DNA from: Xanthomonas sp. DAR 80977
GTDB lineage: Bacteria > Pseudomonadota > Gammaproteobacteria > Xanthomonadales > Xanthomonadaceae
Length of the DNA stretch: 64,000 nt
Assembly: GCF_041240605.1 (NCBI RefSeq)
Contig: NZ_CP162487.1
Location: 3,789,001-3,853,000, forward strand
Reading direction: 5' to 3'
Shown: positions 44,085-54,801 of the stretch, in pieces
How the letters are laid out: the number at the start of each line of letters is the position of its first letter
How positions within the stretch are numbered: position 1 is the stretch's first letter
The notes under the pieces: generated by a model
Told to the model about the DNA's origin: nothing
Seen by the model: the letters and a program-made list of their open reading frames with translations, nothing else
Databases searched by the model: none
Program-made: the position numbers and the translations under genes

Positions 44085-45784
44085 CCGCACGCACTTCCCG
44101 CTGGCTCCACCTCGCCCTGTTGCTGACCCCGGCCTGCGCCGCGCTCGCCGCCGAACCGCCTGCGGCCCCGGTGCCGCTGGAAGTCGTGCTCACGCCCAAG
44201 GCCGACGCCGGCCGGATCGGCGCGCTGCAGGTACACCTGCACCTGCCCGCGCCGAAGGTCGCGGCCGGCGCGCCGTTGCTGCGCATGCCGGTGGAACTGG
44301 TGTCCACGCCGACCGCCGCCTACCGCGCCGAGCAGATCCAGGTGCGCGACGCGCGCGGCGCCCTGCCGCTGCGCGCCGAAGACGAAGCGCCCGATCCGTC
44401 CGGCAGGTACCGCAACTACCTGGCCACCCGCGCCAGCGTCGGCGACGTCGAGGTCGACTACGCCACGCCGCCGCGCGCGGTCGATGCCGACACCCGCAAC
44501 GGCCCGCTGTTCGACCTGCGCGCGCAGGACGGCGGCCTGATGGGCGCCGGCGTCTACTTCATGGCGTTGCCGCCGGGCGAGGCGCCGCGGCAGATCCACC
44601 TGCGCTGGGACCTGGGCGCGCTGCCGGCCGGCGCGCGCGGCGTGTGGAGCGTCGGCGAAGGCGAACAGCGCGCCACCGCGCCGAGCGACCTGCTGCGCTT
44701 CTCCTACTACGCCGTGGGCAGGATGCAGCGGGTGCCGGAAAGCGACGACGACGTCTTCCATTTCTACTGGATGGACACCCCGCCGTTCGACGCGCAGCTG
44801 CTGGCCAAGCAGACCGGCCAGCTGTACCGCTACATGGCGCGCTTCTTCGGCGACGACGGCTCGGCCTATCGCGCCTTCGCCCGCCGCAACCCGTATCCGG
44901 CCGGCGGCGGCACCGGCCTGGCGCACTCCTTCATGTTCGGCTACGGGCCGCAGGGCCAGACCATCGCCGAAGGCCCGCAGGCGCTGCTGGCGCACGAGAT
45001 GGCCCATACCTGGCCCAAGCTCGACGGCGAGGAGCACGCGCTCACCGCCTGGTACACCGAAGGCACCGCCGAGTTCTATTCGCTGCTGCTGTCGCTGCGC
45101 GCCGGCGTGTACGACAAGGACGCCTTCCTGCAGGCGATCAACCACCGCGCCGACGGCTACTACGACAACCCGTTCCGCGCGCTCGACAACACGGCCGCCG
45201 GCGAACGTTTCTGGAAGGACGCGCGCGCCCAGCGCGTGCCGTACGGCCGCGGCTTCATGTACCTGGTCGACGTCGATGCGCAACTGCGCCAGCACGGCCG
45301 GCAGGCGCATTCGGTGGACGACCTGGTGCTGGAAGTGCTCAAGCGCCAACGCGCCGGCGAGAGCATCGGCGTGCCCGAATGGCGCGCGATGGTGGTGCGC
45401 GAACTCGGCGCCGACGCCGGCGCCGCGTTCGACGCGATGGTCGCCGGCAAGCTGATCGTGCCGGCGGCCCCGGCGTTCGGCTGCTACCGCGTCGTGTCCG
45501 CGCCGCACCAGCCGTTCGAACTCGGCTTCGATCGCATGCGCATGGGCGTGGTCAAGAACCTGCTGCCCGAGTCCGCCGCTGCCCGTGCCGGCGTGCAGGA
45601 GAACGACCGCATCGTCGAATACACCCCGCTGGAACAGGCGATGGCCGACGAGCGCACGCACATGCAGCTGAAACTGGAGCGCGACGGCAAGCGGGTGCAG
45701 ATCGACTACCTGCCGCGCAGCGCGCGCGTGGACGCCTGGCGCTTCGCCGTCGATCCGGCGCTGGCCGCCCGCTGTTCGCCCTGA
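44081..45784 (+). CDS. Exported M61-like metallopeptidase with PDZ-like tail (copy 1)
   Basis: 567 aa with signal peptide MTARTSRWLHLALLLTPACAALAA. An N-terminal beta domain precedes the zinc site LLAHEMAHTWPKLDGEEHA (HExxH) and the distal glutamate in YTEGTAEFYSLLLSL, as in M61/M1 gluzincins. The C-terminal ~90 residues (GFDRMRMGVVKNLLPESAAARAGVQENDRIVEY) form a PDZ-like module. Start overlaps the RidA stop by 4 nt. Likely a periplasmic aminopeptidase acting on the same substrate as the carboxypeptidases. Confidence 0.87.
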   Translation: MTARTSRWLHLALLLTPACAALAAEPPAAPVPLEVVLTPKADAGRIGALQVHLHLPAPKVAAGAPLLRMPVELVSTPTAAYRAEQIQVRDARGALPLRAEDEAPDPSGRYRNYLATRASVGDVEVDYATPPRAVDADTRNGPLFDLRAQDGGLMGAGVYFMALPPGEAPRQIHLRWDLGALPAGARGVWSVGEGEQRATAPSDLLRFSYYAVGRMQRVPESDDDVFHFYWMDTPPFDAQLLAKQTGQLYRYMARFFGDDGSAYRAFARRNPYPAGGGTGLAHSFMFGYGPQGQTIAEGPQALLAHEMAHTWPKLDGEEHALTAWYTEGTAEFYSLLLSLRAGVYDKDAFLQAINHRADGYYDNPFRALDNTAAGERFWKDARAQRVPYGRGFMYLVDVDAQLRQHGRQAHSVDDLVLEVLKRQRAGESIGVPEWRAMVVRELGADAGAAFDAMVAGKLIVPAAPAFGCYRVVSAPHQPFELGFDRMRMGVVKNLLPESAAARAGVQENDRIVEYTPLEQAMADERTHMQLKLERDGKRVQIDYLPRSARVDAWRFAVDPALAARCSP

Positions 45785-45809
45785 TCCCCACCTGCCGCGA
45801 CCCTTGCCG

Positions 45810-47549
45810 ATGAAGATGCCACGCCAACGCTGCCTGTTACTCGCCCTCGCCGCGGCCGCGTCTCCGGCCCTGGCCGCGACCGAGGCGCCGTACGCGATCA
45901 CCATCCATGCGCAGGCGGACGCCGCTGGCAGCAGGATCGAGGCACTGCTGGTGGACGAAGCCATCCCGCTGCCGGCCACGCCGGCCGGCACCACCGTGCT
46001 GGCGATGCCGCACGTGACCAGCAACGTGCCCACCATCGCCGCCAGCGTCGGCGAACTGGCCGCGCGCGACGATCAAGGCGCCGTGCAGTTGCGCTATCGC
46101 GACCAGGGCGAAGGCCCGGCCCGGCAGCGCGAGTGGTATGCCGACCGCGCTGTCGCCGGCACCCTGCGTTTCTCCTATCGCGCGGCGATGACCGAAGCGC
46201 TGGCCGCGCGCGGCGCCGCGCCACCCATTGAACTGCGCAGCGAGGAAGGCGCCTTCTCCGGCGCTGGCGCCACCTTCCTGCTGCATCCGACCAGCGGCCG
46301 GCACGACATCGAGCTGCACTGGGACCTGTCCGCACTGGGCGCCGGCGCGCATGCCGTGAGCAGCCTGCAGGACCGCAACGCCCGCGACGTCGGCATGGAA
46401 GCGCTGGACAGCAGCTACTTCATGGCCGGCAAGATCGGCCTTTACCCGCAGTCGCCCGACGCCACCGGCTTCTTCTCCGCCTGGCAGGGCAACACCCCGT
46501 TCGACGCGCAAAAACTGCTGGCGTGGACCCAACAACTGCGTCAGCACTACCAGGCCTTCTTCGCCGCGCCGGCCACGCCCTACGGCGTGTTCCTGCGCCG
46601 CAACCGGGTCAACCCCGGCGGCGGCATGGGCATGTACAACTCCTTCATCGTCACCTACGACGACGACCGCGGCAACGATCCGGAACAGCTGGAGCTGACC
46701 CTCGCCCACGAGATGTTCCACACCTTCCAGCCGCACATGAGTTCGCAGTACGACGGCGAGACGCTTGCCGATTCCTGGTTCAACGAAGGCACTGCGGTGT
46801 TCTACCAGGCGCGCCTGCCATTCCGCTACGGCATGATCGACGCCGATGCGTTCCTGAAGGACCTCAACTTCACTGCCGCCCGCTATTACACCAACCTCCT
46901 CGGCAACGCCCCCAACAGCGAAGTGTCCACGAAGTTCTGGCAGGACACCCGCATCCGCACCCTACCCTACGATCGCGGCTTCCTGTATTTCGTCACGGTG
47001 GACGACGCGATGCGCAAAGCGAGCGGCGGCCGCAAATCGCTGGACGACCTGATCCTGGCGATGCTGCACCGCCGGCAAGGCGACAAGCCGCTCGGCATCG
47101 CCGACTGGGAAGCGCTGCTGCGCGACAACCTCGGCGAGGACGCGGTCCGCCAACTGCACGCCATGCTCGACGGCGCCGCACCGCTGCCCGCCAGCGACGC
47201 TTTCGGCCCTTGCTTCGAACGCATCTCCCAGTCCATGCGCCGCTACGAACTCGGCTTCGCCCCCGCGGTGCTGACCGAATCCCCGCGCATCGTCCGCGAC
47301 CTGATCCCCGGCTCGGCCGCCGCAAAAGCCGGCGTCCGTAACGGCGATGAAATCACCCGCCCGGTCGGCCAGGATCAGTTGCAGGGGGAGCAGGAGGGCA
47401 TCCTCACTTTGCAGTTCCTGCGCGAGGGTAAGCCGTTGACGGTGTCGTACAAACCGCGTGGGGAGACCGTGGCGACATGGCAGTGGAAGCGCAAGCCCGG
47501 CGACGCGGACACCAATTGCTCGCTGCCCGCCACCACGCACGCGGAGTAG
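45810..47549 (+). CDS. Exported M61-like metallopeptidase with PDZ-like tail (copy 2)
   Basis: 579 aa from ATG 45810 (MKMPRQRCLLLALAAAASPALAA signal). Zinc site TLAHEMFHTFQPHMSSQ and glutamate in WFNEGTAVFYQARL; C-terminal PDZ-like VLTESPRIVRDLIPGSAAAKAGVRNGDEI. It is a diverged paralogue of the preceding gene, 25 nt downstream, with the same domain order. Last gene of the ten-gene operon; base composition becomes less GC-rich immediately after it. Confidence 0.87.
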   Translation: MKMPRQRCLLLALAAAASPALAATEAPYAITIHAQADAAGSRIEALLVDEAIPLPATPAGTTVLAMPHVTSNVPTIAASVGELAARDDQGAVQLRYRDQGEGPARQREWYADRAVAGTLRFSYRAAMTEALAARGAAPPIELRSEEGAFSGAGATFLLHPTSGRHDIELHWDLSALGAGAHAVSSLQDRNARDVGMEALDSSYFMAGKIGLYPQSPDATGFFSAWQGNTPFDAQKLLAWTQQLRQHYQAFFAAPATPYGVFLRRNRVNPGGGMGMYNSFIVTYDDDRGNDPEQLELTLAHEMFHTFQPHMSSQYDGETLADSWFNEGTAVFYQARLPFRYGMIDADAFLKDLNFTAARYYTNLLGNAPNSEVSTKFWQDTRIRTLPYDRGFLYFVTVDDAMRKASGGRKSLDDLILAMLHRRQGDKPLGIADWEALLRDNLGEDAVRQLHAMLDGAAPLPASDAFGPCFERISQSMRRYELGFAPAVLTESPRIVRDLIPGSAAAKAGVRNGDEITRPVGQDQLQGEQEGILTLQFLREGKPLTVSYKPRGETVATWQWKRKPGDADTNCSLPATTHAE

Positions 47550-47629
47550 CCGACAGAGACGTTCTCTGACGTCAAAGTAGGAAAATCCCTAGCCTGCAGA
47601 AGTAGGACCAGAATCCATCTTTGGCTAGA

Positions 47630-47654
47630 CTGATACCCATCTGATAGGTATCAG
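47630..47654 (+). promoter_or_regulatory. Inverted repeat overlapping the leader and Shine-Dalgarno of the lipoprotein gene
   Basis: CTGATACC (47630-47637) and GGTATCAG (47647-47654) form a perfect 8-bp stem with a 9-nt loop. The right arm runs into the AGGAGAA ribosome-binding site 10 nt before ATG 47664. It could be a protein operator or an RNA hairpin limiting translation. Confidence 0.5.
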
Positions 47655-47663
47655 GAGAACCGC

Positions 47664-48209
47664 ATGGCCTATGGGAATCATCGGACAGGCAGCCCCGCTC
47701 GTTTTCTCGTGGGTACGCTCCTGGCTTTGTGCGTCGGCATGGCCGCCTGCGCTTCTAGCCAGCCATTAAAGGCAGCAAAGGCTGATTTCAACGGCGTCTG
47801 GTCGGTCAAATTGTGCGACGAAGCAAACCCGCAATTGCAATGCGGTAGCTTCGACCTGTATCTCACCCAGAATGGCGACAGGATCTGCGGAGACCACTTC
47901 GTTGCCACTCCAGGACTATCTCGGCTTGATGAAAGTGATCCTGGAACCGTGATAGGCACATTCAATGGAAAAAACGCGGTCCTTTTGATCAAGAGCACAA
48001 GAAACAACGCTTGGTACTTGGCGAATGGTGAAATTTCCGGAACGGACCTTGTATGGCGCCGCGTGGGCATGGTGGTGGCCGGACTGGATGACGAGCCGCC
48101 GATCATTCCAAAGGAAAGCACACTATCCCAAACAACCGCGCCCGAATACATCAAGCATCTTAAAGAACTTGAATCAGCCCCGTGCCAGTGGGCAGACCAG
48201 CAGGGCTGA
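47664..48209 (+). CDS. Putative lipoprotein, candidate immunity protein for the adjacent lysozyme effector
   Basis: 181 aa. The N-terminus FLVGTLLALCVGMAAC is a lipoprotein signal (lipobox MAAC, then ASSQ). The mature part contains FNGVWSVKLCDEANPQLQCGSFDLYLTQNGDRICGDHF, with several cysteines suited to the periplasm, and ends with a polar tail. I do not recognise a named family. In Xanthomonas, type IV effectors with lysozyme activity are paired with periplasmic lipoprotein inhibitors, and this gene sits 35 nt before such an effector. Its composition is less GC-rich than its surroundings, like the effector. The immunity role is inference. Confidence 0.7.
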   Translation: MAYGNHRTGSPARFLVGTLLALCVGMAACASSQPLKAAKADFNGVWSVKLCDEANPQLQCGSFDLYLTQNGDRICGDHFVATPGLSRLDESDPGTVIGTFNGKNAVLLIKSTRNNAWYLANGEISGTDLVWRRVGMVVAGLDDEPPIIPKESTLSQTTAPEYIKHLKELESAPCQWADQQG

Positions 48210-48244
48210 AATCACCGGCCCAAGGCGAGCGAAGGAGGCGTTAA

Positions 48245-50143
48245 ATGCCAATCGACTATAGAGAGCGCACGGAAGACCAGTATCGCCAGCGGGCCAGCGT
48301 GATGATCCAGAACTTCGAGGGATACCGTGCCGCGCCTTACGACGCTCGCGACGATATGGCCACTATAGGGTATGGGTACACTTTCAATAGGGAAAACAAT
48401 GTCGAACTATGGGACAGGGCTGGCGTACAACTGTCTCAAGCCGAGCGCCAGCAGCTAGCTGCTATCGACAGAGCGCCTGCGGGGCAGAGAACTGCTTTGG
48501 GACTTGCATTCAACGTACAAATTACACGCGATGAAGCCCGCAGCTTGCTGGAAAACGCCAGCATATCCAGGTACGAAGGTCATGCCACGAGCCTGAACAT
48601 GCCATTCTCAGATGAGCGGGCTGTTGTCGTGTCGCTTACATACAATCGTGGTGCCGGACGCATGGCGACCCATATGCAAGGGTTCAATGATGCGATCAGA
48701 GATGGCGACCGCGCGGAGGCATGGTATCAATTACGTTACAACAGCCGAGGAACCAACCCTGATCCAGAAGTACAGCTTGGATTGCGCGCTCGTCGCAACA
48801 TGGAATCGCAGATTTTCGGCCTCTACAATGATCCGCTAAACGTAACACCTGACGAGGCTCGCAACGTCTATAGGATGTTCCAGCTCCACCGCGACGATAT
48901 TTTGGAGAACGAACGCAATTGGGGGGTTGACCTAGACGGCAACCAAGCGCAAACAAGTGCCATCGTGCAGGCCAATAACAACTACCCAGATTTGACACAG
49001 GAGTATGGGCAAGTTCAGACACTGTCCTCCGCTCTGGAACCAGCTAGGAACAGACTTCTGGAAGAGCTCAGGACCGAGAACCCTGAACTGGCTGACCGGC
49101 TGCAGAATGAAAATTTCACAACTACCGCGATCTATCTTGACCCCGGAAGGGAGCTTCGTACCGGCAACAACCTTCGCCAGGACCAGCGTAATAACACCAC
49201 GCAAGATGTTGATGAGAACCATGCCACCACCATTGATTCCAGAAGGATGAGCGGCAATGCCGAGGTCGAAAGCAACGACTTGCTGATTGGCGGCGGCGGC
49301 AACGACACCCTGCGCTCCCACCTCGGTAACGACATCCTGATCGGCGGAAAGGGCCGCGACCGAATGGAAGGCGGAGAAGGCCGTGACACCTACGTGATCG
49401 GGGCCGGTGATACGGTGATGGACAGCGACGGCATGGGTGAAGTGCGCTGGGGCGGGCAGCAACTGACGGGCGGCAGGCACTCGGACTCCGATCCCGCCAA
49501 TACCTACCGCAGCGAAGATGGGCGCTTCATCTACACTCTCGAAAACAACAACCTCTCGGTCACCGACACCTTGGCCACCGATCAGGCGCTGCGAGAACCG
49601 GCGGTGATCGAGAATTTCCAGAGCGGCCAGCTGGGGATCACGCTGAGCGGAGCTGGCGGCGGCGACGCACGCTCTCAGGCGGCTCCGCAAAAGGAGGGAG
49701 GGCTCACCCCTTCCGGCCCAAGGCCCGAAGATGCCGCGATGGTGGAGCAATTGCGCTCATCTGTCGCCGGACTCGATGAAAAGGCCAACAAGCCTTGGGA
49801 CGAACGCAGTGAACAAATGGTCGCCAGCGCATACAGGATGGCAGTGGAGGCAGGGTTCAAACCCGATGACAAAGTGGCGGTCGCATTGAACTTGCCTACA
49901 GCAACGCAATCGGCTGGCGAGACCATGTTCGTAATGCGTTCCGGTCCTGGCGCATCTCCCGATCCTTACGCCAACCGTGCTCAAATGCCGACGAGCGAGG
50001 CGCTGGCAGCATCGCAGGAGCAACAATACCTGGCCGCCAATCAGGCTCGGGATATGCAGGAGCAGACGCGTTCGCAAGAACTCGCGCAAACACATGATCG
50101 TGGTCTGGACGATCCAAGCAAGAGCGGACCGAAGATGTCGTAA
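48245..50143 (+). CDS. GH24 lysozyme-like/RTX protein with XVIPCD-like tail, probable X-T4SS antibacterial effector
   Basis: 632 aa after a strong AAGGAGGC site. Residues ~15-195 are a T4-lysozyme-type muramidase: FEGYRAAPYDARDDMATIGYGYT with E25, D33 and T40 in the E-D-T pattern, and FSDERAVVVSLTYNRGAG later. Residues 343-385 carry RTX-type calcium-binding nonapeptides (LLIGGGGNDTL, GNDILIGGKGRD). Residues ~497-615 (VEQLRSSVAGLDEKANKPWDERSEQMVASAYRMA..., MFVMRSGPGASPDPYANRAQ, then Q-rich) resemble the XVIPCD domain that targets effectors to VirD4 of the bactericidal type IV system. It would degrade rival peptidoglycan. No signal peptide, as expected. The secretion apparatus is not in the window. 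Confidence 0.8.
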   Translation: MPIDYRERTEDQYRQRASVMIQNFEGYRAAPYDARDDMATIGYGYTFNRENNVELWDRAGVQLSQAERQQLAAIDRAPAGQRTALGLAFNVQITRDEARSLLENASISRYEGHATSLNMPFSDERAVVVSLTYNRGAGRMATHMQGFNDAIRDGDRAEAWYQLRYNSRGTNPDPEVQLGLRARRNMESQIFGLYNDPLNVTPDEARNVYRMFQLHRDDILENERNWGVDLDGNQAQTSAIVQANNNYPDLTQEYGQVQTLSSALEPARNRLLEELRTENPELADRLQNENFTTTAIYLDPGRELRTGNNLRQDQRNNTTQDVDENHATTIDSRRMSGNAEVESNDLLIGGGGNDTLRSHLGNDILIGGKGRDRMEGGEGRDTYVIGAGDTVMDSDGMGEVRWGGQQLTGGRHSDSDPANTYRSEDGRFIYTLENNNLSVTDTLATDQALREPAVIENFQSGQLGITLSGAGGGDARSQAAPQKEGGLTPSGPRPEDAAMVEQLRSSVAGLDEKANKPWDERSEQMVASAYRMAVEAGFKPDDKVAVALNLPTATQSAGETMFVMRSGPGASPDPYANRAQMPTSEALAASQEQQYLAANQARDMQEQTRSQELAQTHDRGLDDPSKSGPKMS

Positions 50144-50243
50144 ACGGACCTCGGCAATGCGAAAAATGTGGGCAGAGCTCAACAACGGCCCCAACTCGCT
50201 CCCGACTCGTCAATTCTTGAAACCAACCGCACAACGCCCAAAC

Positions 50244-50272
50244 AAAAAACCCCGACCAAGGCCGGGGCTTTT
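50244..50272 (-). terminator. Rho-independent terminator of tRNA-Thr (may act in both directions)
   Basis: On the minus strand a CCCCG...CGGGG stem (50267-50263 with 50254-50250) is followed by a run of six T (50249-50244). It lies ~10 nt past the tRNA 3' end. An opposing T-run on the plus strand could also stop the effector transcript. Confidence 0.85.
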
Positions 50273-50281
50273 CGCTGCATC

Positions 50282-50357
50282 TGGTGCCGGAAATAGGAAT
50301 CGAACCTACGACCTACGCATTACGAATGCGCCGCTCTACCAACTGAGCTATTCCGGC
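50282..50357 (-). tRNA. tRNA-Thr (anticodon CGT)
   Basis: 76 nt with an encoded CCA. Acceptor GCCGGAA (50357-50351) pairs with TTCCGGC; the D-arm contains AGCTCAGTTGGTAGAGC. The anticodon loop TTCGTAA gives anticodon CGT (50324-50322). The T-loop is GGTTCGATTCC. The promoter lies in the 3' end of ispH and a terminator follows immediately. Confidence 0.97.
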
Positions 50358-50367
50358 TGAACCGCCA

Positions 50368-50396
50368 ATTCTAGGGGGGTGCCGGCCGCCGGTCAA
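50368..50396 (-). promoter_or_regulatory. Sigma-70 promoter of tRNA-Thr
   Basis: Minus-strand TTGACC (50396-50391) and TAGAAT (50373-50368) with a 17-nt spacer, ending 10 nt before the tRNA. The -35 element overlaps the ispH stop codon at 50393-50395. Confidence 0.85.
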
Positions 50397-51343
50397 TTGA
50401 CCAGGCGCAGGCGCAGTTCCTTGGGCAGGGCGAACACCATCGACTCCGGCTCGCCGGCCAGTTCGCCGACGCCGTCGGCGCCCAGCTCGCGCAGCCGCGC
50501 GATGACCCCGTCCACCAGCACCTGCGGCGCCGAGGCGCCCGCGGTCAGGCCGATGCGGCGCTTGCCGGCGACCCAGGCCGGGTCGATCTCGTCGGCGCCG
50601 TCGATCAGGTAGGACTCCACCCCGTCGCGCCGCGCCAGCTCGCTGAGCCGGTTGGAATTGGAGCTGTTCGGCGAGCCGACCACCAGCACCAAGTCGCACT
50701 GCCTGGCCAGGTCGCGCACCGCGTCCTGGCGGTTCTGGGTGGCGTAGCAGATGTCGTCGTTCTTCGGCCCCTGCATCGCCGGGTAGCGCGCGCGCAGCGC
50801 GTCGATGATGCCGCGGGTGTCGTCCACCGACAGCGTGGTCTGGGTGGTGTAGGCCAGGTTCTCCGGCTGCTGGATGTCCAGCGTGGCGACCTGGTCGATG
50901 TCCTCGACCAGGTAGATGCGCCCGGCGCCGCGTTCGCGGTTCCACTGGCCCATCGTGCCCTCCACTTCCGGGTGGCCGGCATGGCCGATCAGCACCACGT
51001 CGCGGCCGGCGCGGCAGTGCCGGGCCACCTCGAAATGGACCTTGGTGACCAGCGGGCAGGTCGCGTCGAACACCTTCAGCCCGCGCCGCTCGGCCTCCTG
51101 GCGCACCGCCTGGGACACGCCATGGGCGCTGAAGATGACCGTGTTGCCGTCGGGCACCTCGTCCAGTTCCTCGACGAAGATCGCGCCGCGCTGCTTCAGG
51201 TCGTCGACCACGAAGCGGTTGTGCACCACCTCGTGGCGCACGTAGATCGGCGCGCCCAGGGTCTCGATGGCGCGCTTGACGATCTCGATCGCACGGTCGA
51301 CGCCGGCGCAGAAACCACGGGGATTGGCGAGCAGGACGTCCAT
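50393..51343 (-). CDS. ispH: 4-hydroxy-3-methylbut-2-enyl diphosphate reductase
   Basis: 316 aa, normal length. Last step of the MEP isoprenoid pathway, giving IPP and DMAPP using a [4Fe-4S] cluster. Cluster cysteines: C12 (NPRGFCAGVDRA), C96 (DATCPLVTKVH) and C197 region (ICYATQNRQ). Conserved HEVVHN, GHPEVEGTMGQ and GSPNSSNSNRL are present. It starts 7 nt after lspA on the same strand, an order (ileS-lspA-ispH) widespread in proteobacteria. Confidence 0.98.
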   Translation of the reverse strand: MDVLLANPRGFCAGVDRAIEIVKRAIETLGAPIYVRHEVVHNRFVVDDLKQRGAIFVEELDEVPDGNTVIFSAHGVSQAVRQEAERRGLKVFDATCPLVTKVHFEVARHCRAGRDVVLIGHAGHPEVEGTMGQWNRERGAGRIYLVEDIDQVATLDIQQPENLAYTTQTTLSVDDTRGIIDALRARYPAMQGPKNDDICYATQNRQDAVRDLARQCDLVLVVGSPNSSNSNRLSELARRDGVESYLIDGADEIDPAWVAGKRRIGLTAGASAPQVLVDGVIARLRELGADGVGELAGEPESMVFALPKELRLRLVN

Positions 51344-51350
51344 TGCCCAA

Positions 51351-51854
51351 TTATCCCGCTTTTCGCTTCGACTTGCCGTCGAACACGCCGAACAGGGCGA
51401 TGCCCACGGCGCCGGCGACGATCGCCGAGTCGGCGATGTTGAACGAGGGCCAGTAGTGGTCGCCCACGTACCACTGGATGAAATCCACCACGTGGCCGTG
51501 CATCAGCCGGTCGATGACGTTGCCGATCGCGCCGCCGATGACCAGGGCATAAGGCATCGCGCTGCGCCAGTCGCCGCGCGGGGTGCGCGCCAGCCACCAG
51601 GCCAGCAGGCCGCTGATGCCCACCGCCAGCGCGGTGAAGAACCACAGCTGCCAGCCGCCAGCCCGGCTCAGGAAGCTGAACGCAGCGCCGGTGTTGTAGG
51701 TGCGATACCAGTTCCAGAAACCGGGGATCACTGGCACCGCGGTGAACTCGGGCAGGCTGGACAGCACCCAGGCCTTGCTCCACTGGTCCAGGCCGATCAC
51801 CAGCGCGGACAGCAGCAGCCAGATCAGGGCGGAGGGTTTGGGTCGTACGGTCAT
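51351..51854 (-). CDS. lspA: Lipoprotein signal peptidase II
   Basis: 167 aa from ATG 51854. Aspartyl membrane peptidase removing signal peptides from diacylated prolipoproteins. Four hydrophobic helices; catalytic aspartates in GGAIGNVIDRLMHGHVVDF and WPSFNIADSAI; the YNTGAAFSFL motif is also present. It lies between ileS (109 nt upstream) and ispH (7 nt downstream). Confidence 0.98.
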   Translation of the reverse strand: MTVRPKPSALIWLLLSALVIGLDQWSKAWVLSSLPEFTAVPVIPGFWNWYRTYNTGAAFSFLSRAGGWQLWFFTALAVGISGLLAWWLARTPRGDWRSAMPYALVIGGAIGNVIDRLMHGHVVDFIQWYVGDHYWPSFNIADSAIVAGAVGIALFGVFDGKSKRKAG

Positions 51855-51963
51855 GCGCGGGGTCCGCCTCGGGCGAAGAATGGATGCAACGGGAATCTGC
51901 GCGGGGAAGGCGGCGGCGACGCCGAACGCGTCGCCGCCGCGGTCCCCATCGCGCAGGAACGGA

Positions 51964-54795
<2,832 letters not shown>

Positions 54796-54801
54796 GGGGA
54801 T

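Noticed and set aside
47550..47663. Duplicated tRNA-Thr 3' end (att site) on the left of the effector pair
   Set aside because: I looked for a copy of the tRNA 3' sequence here and found none, so no attachment site is called.
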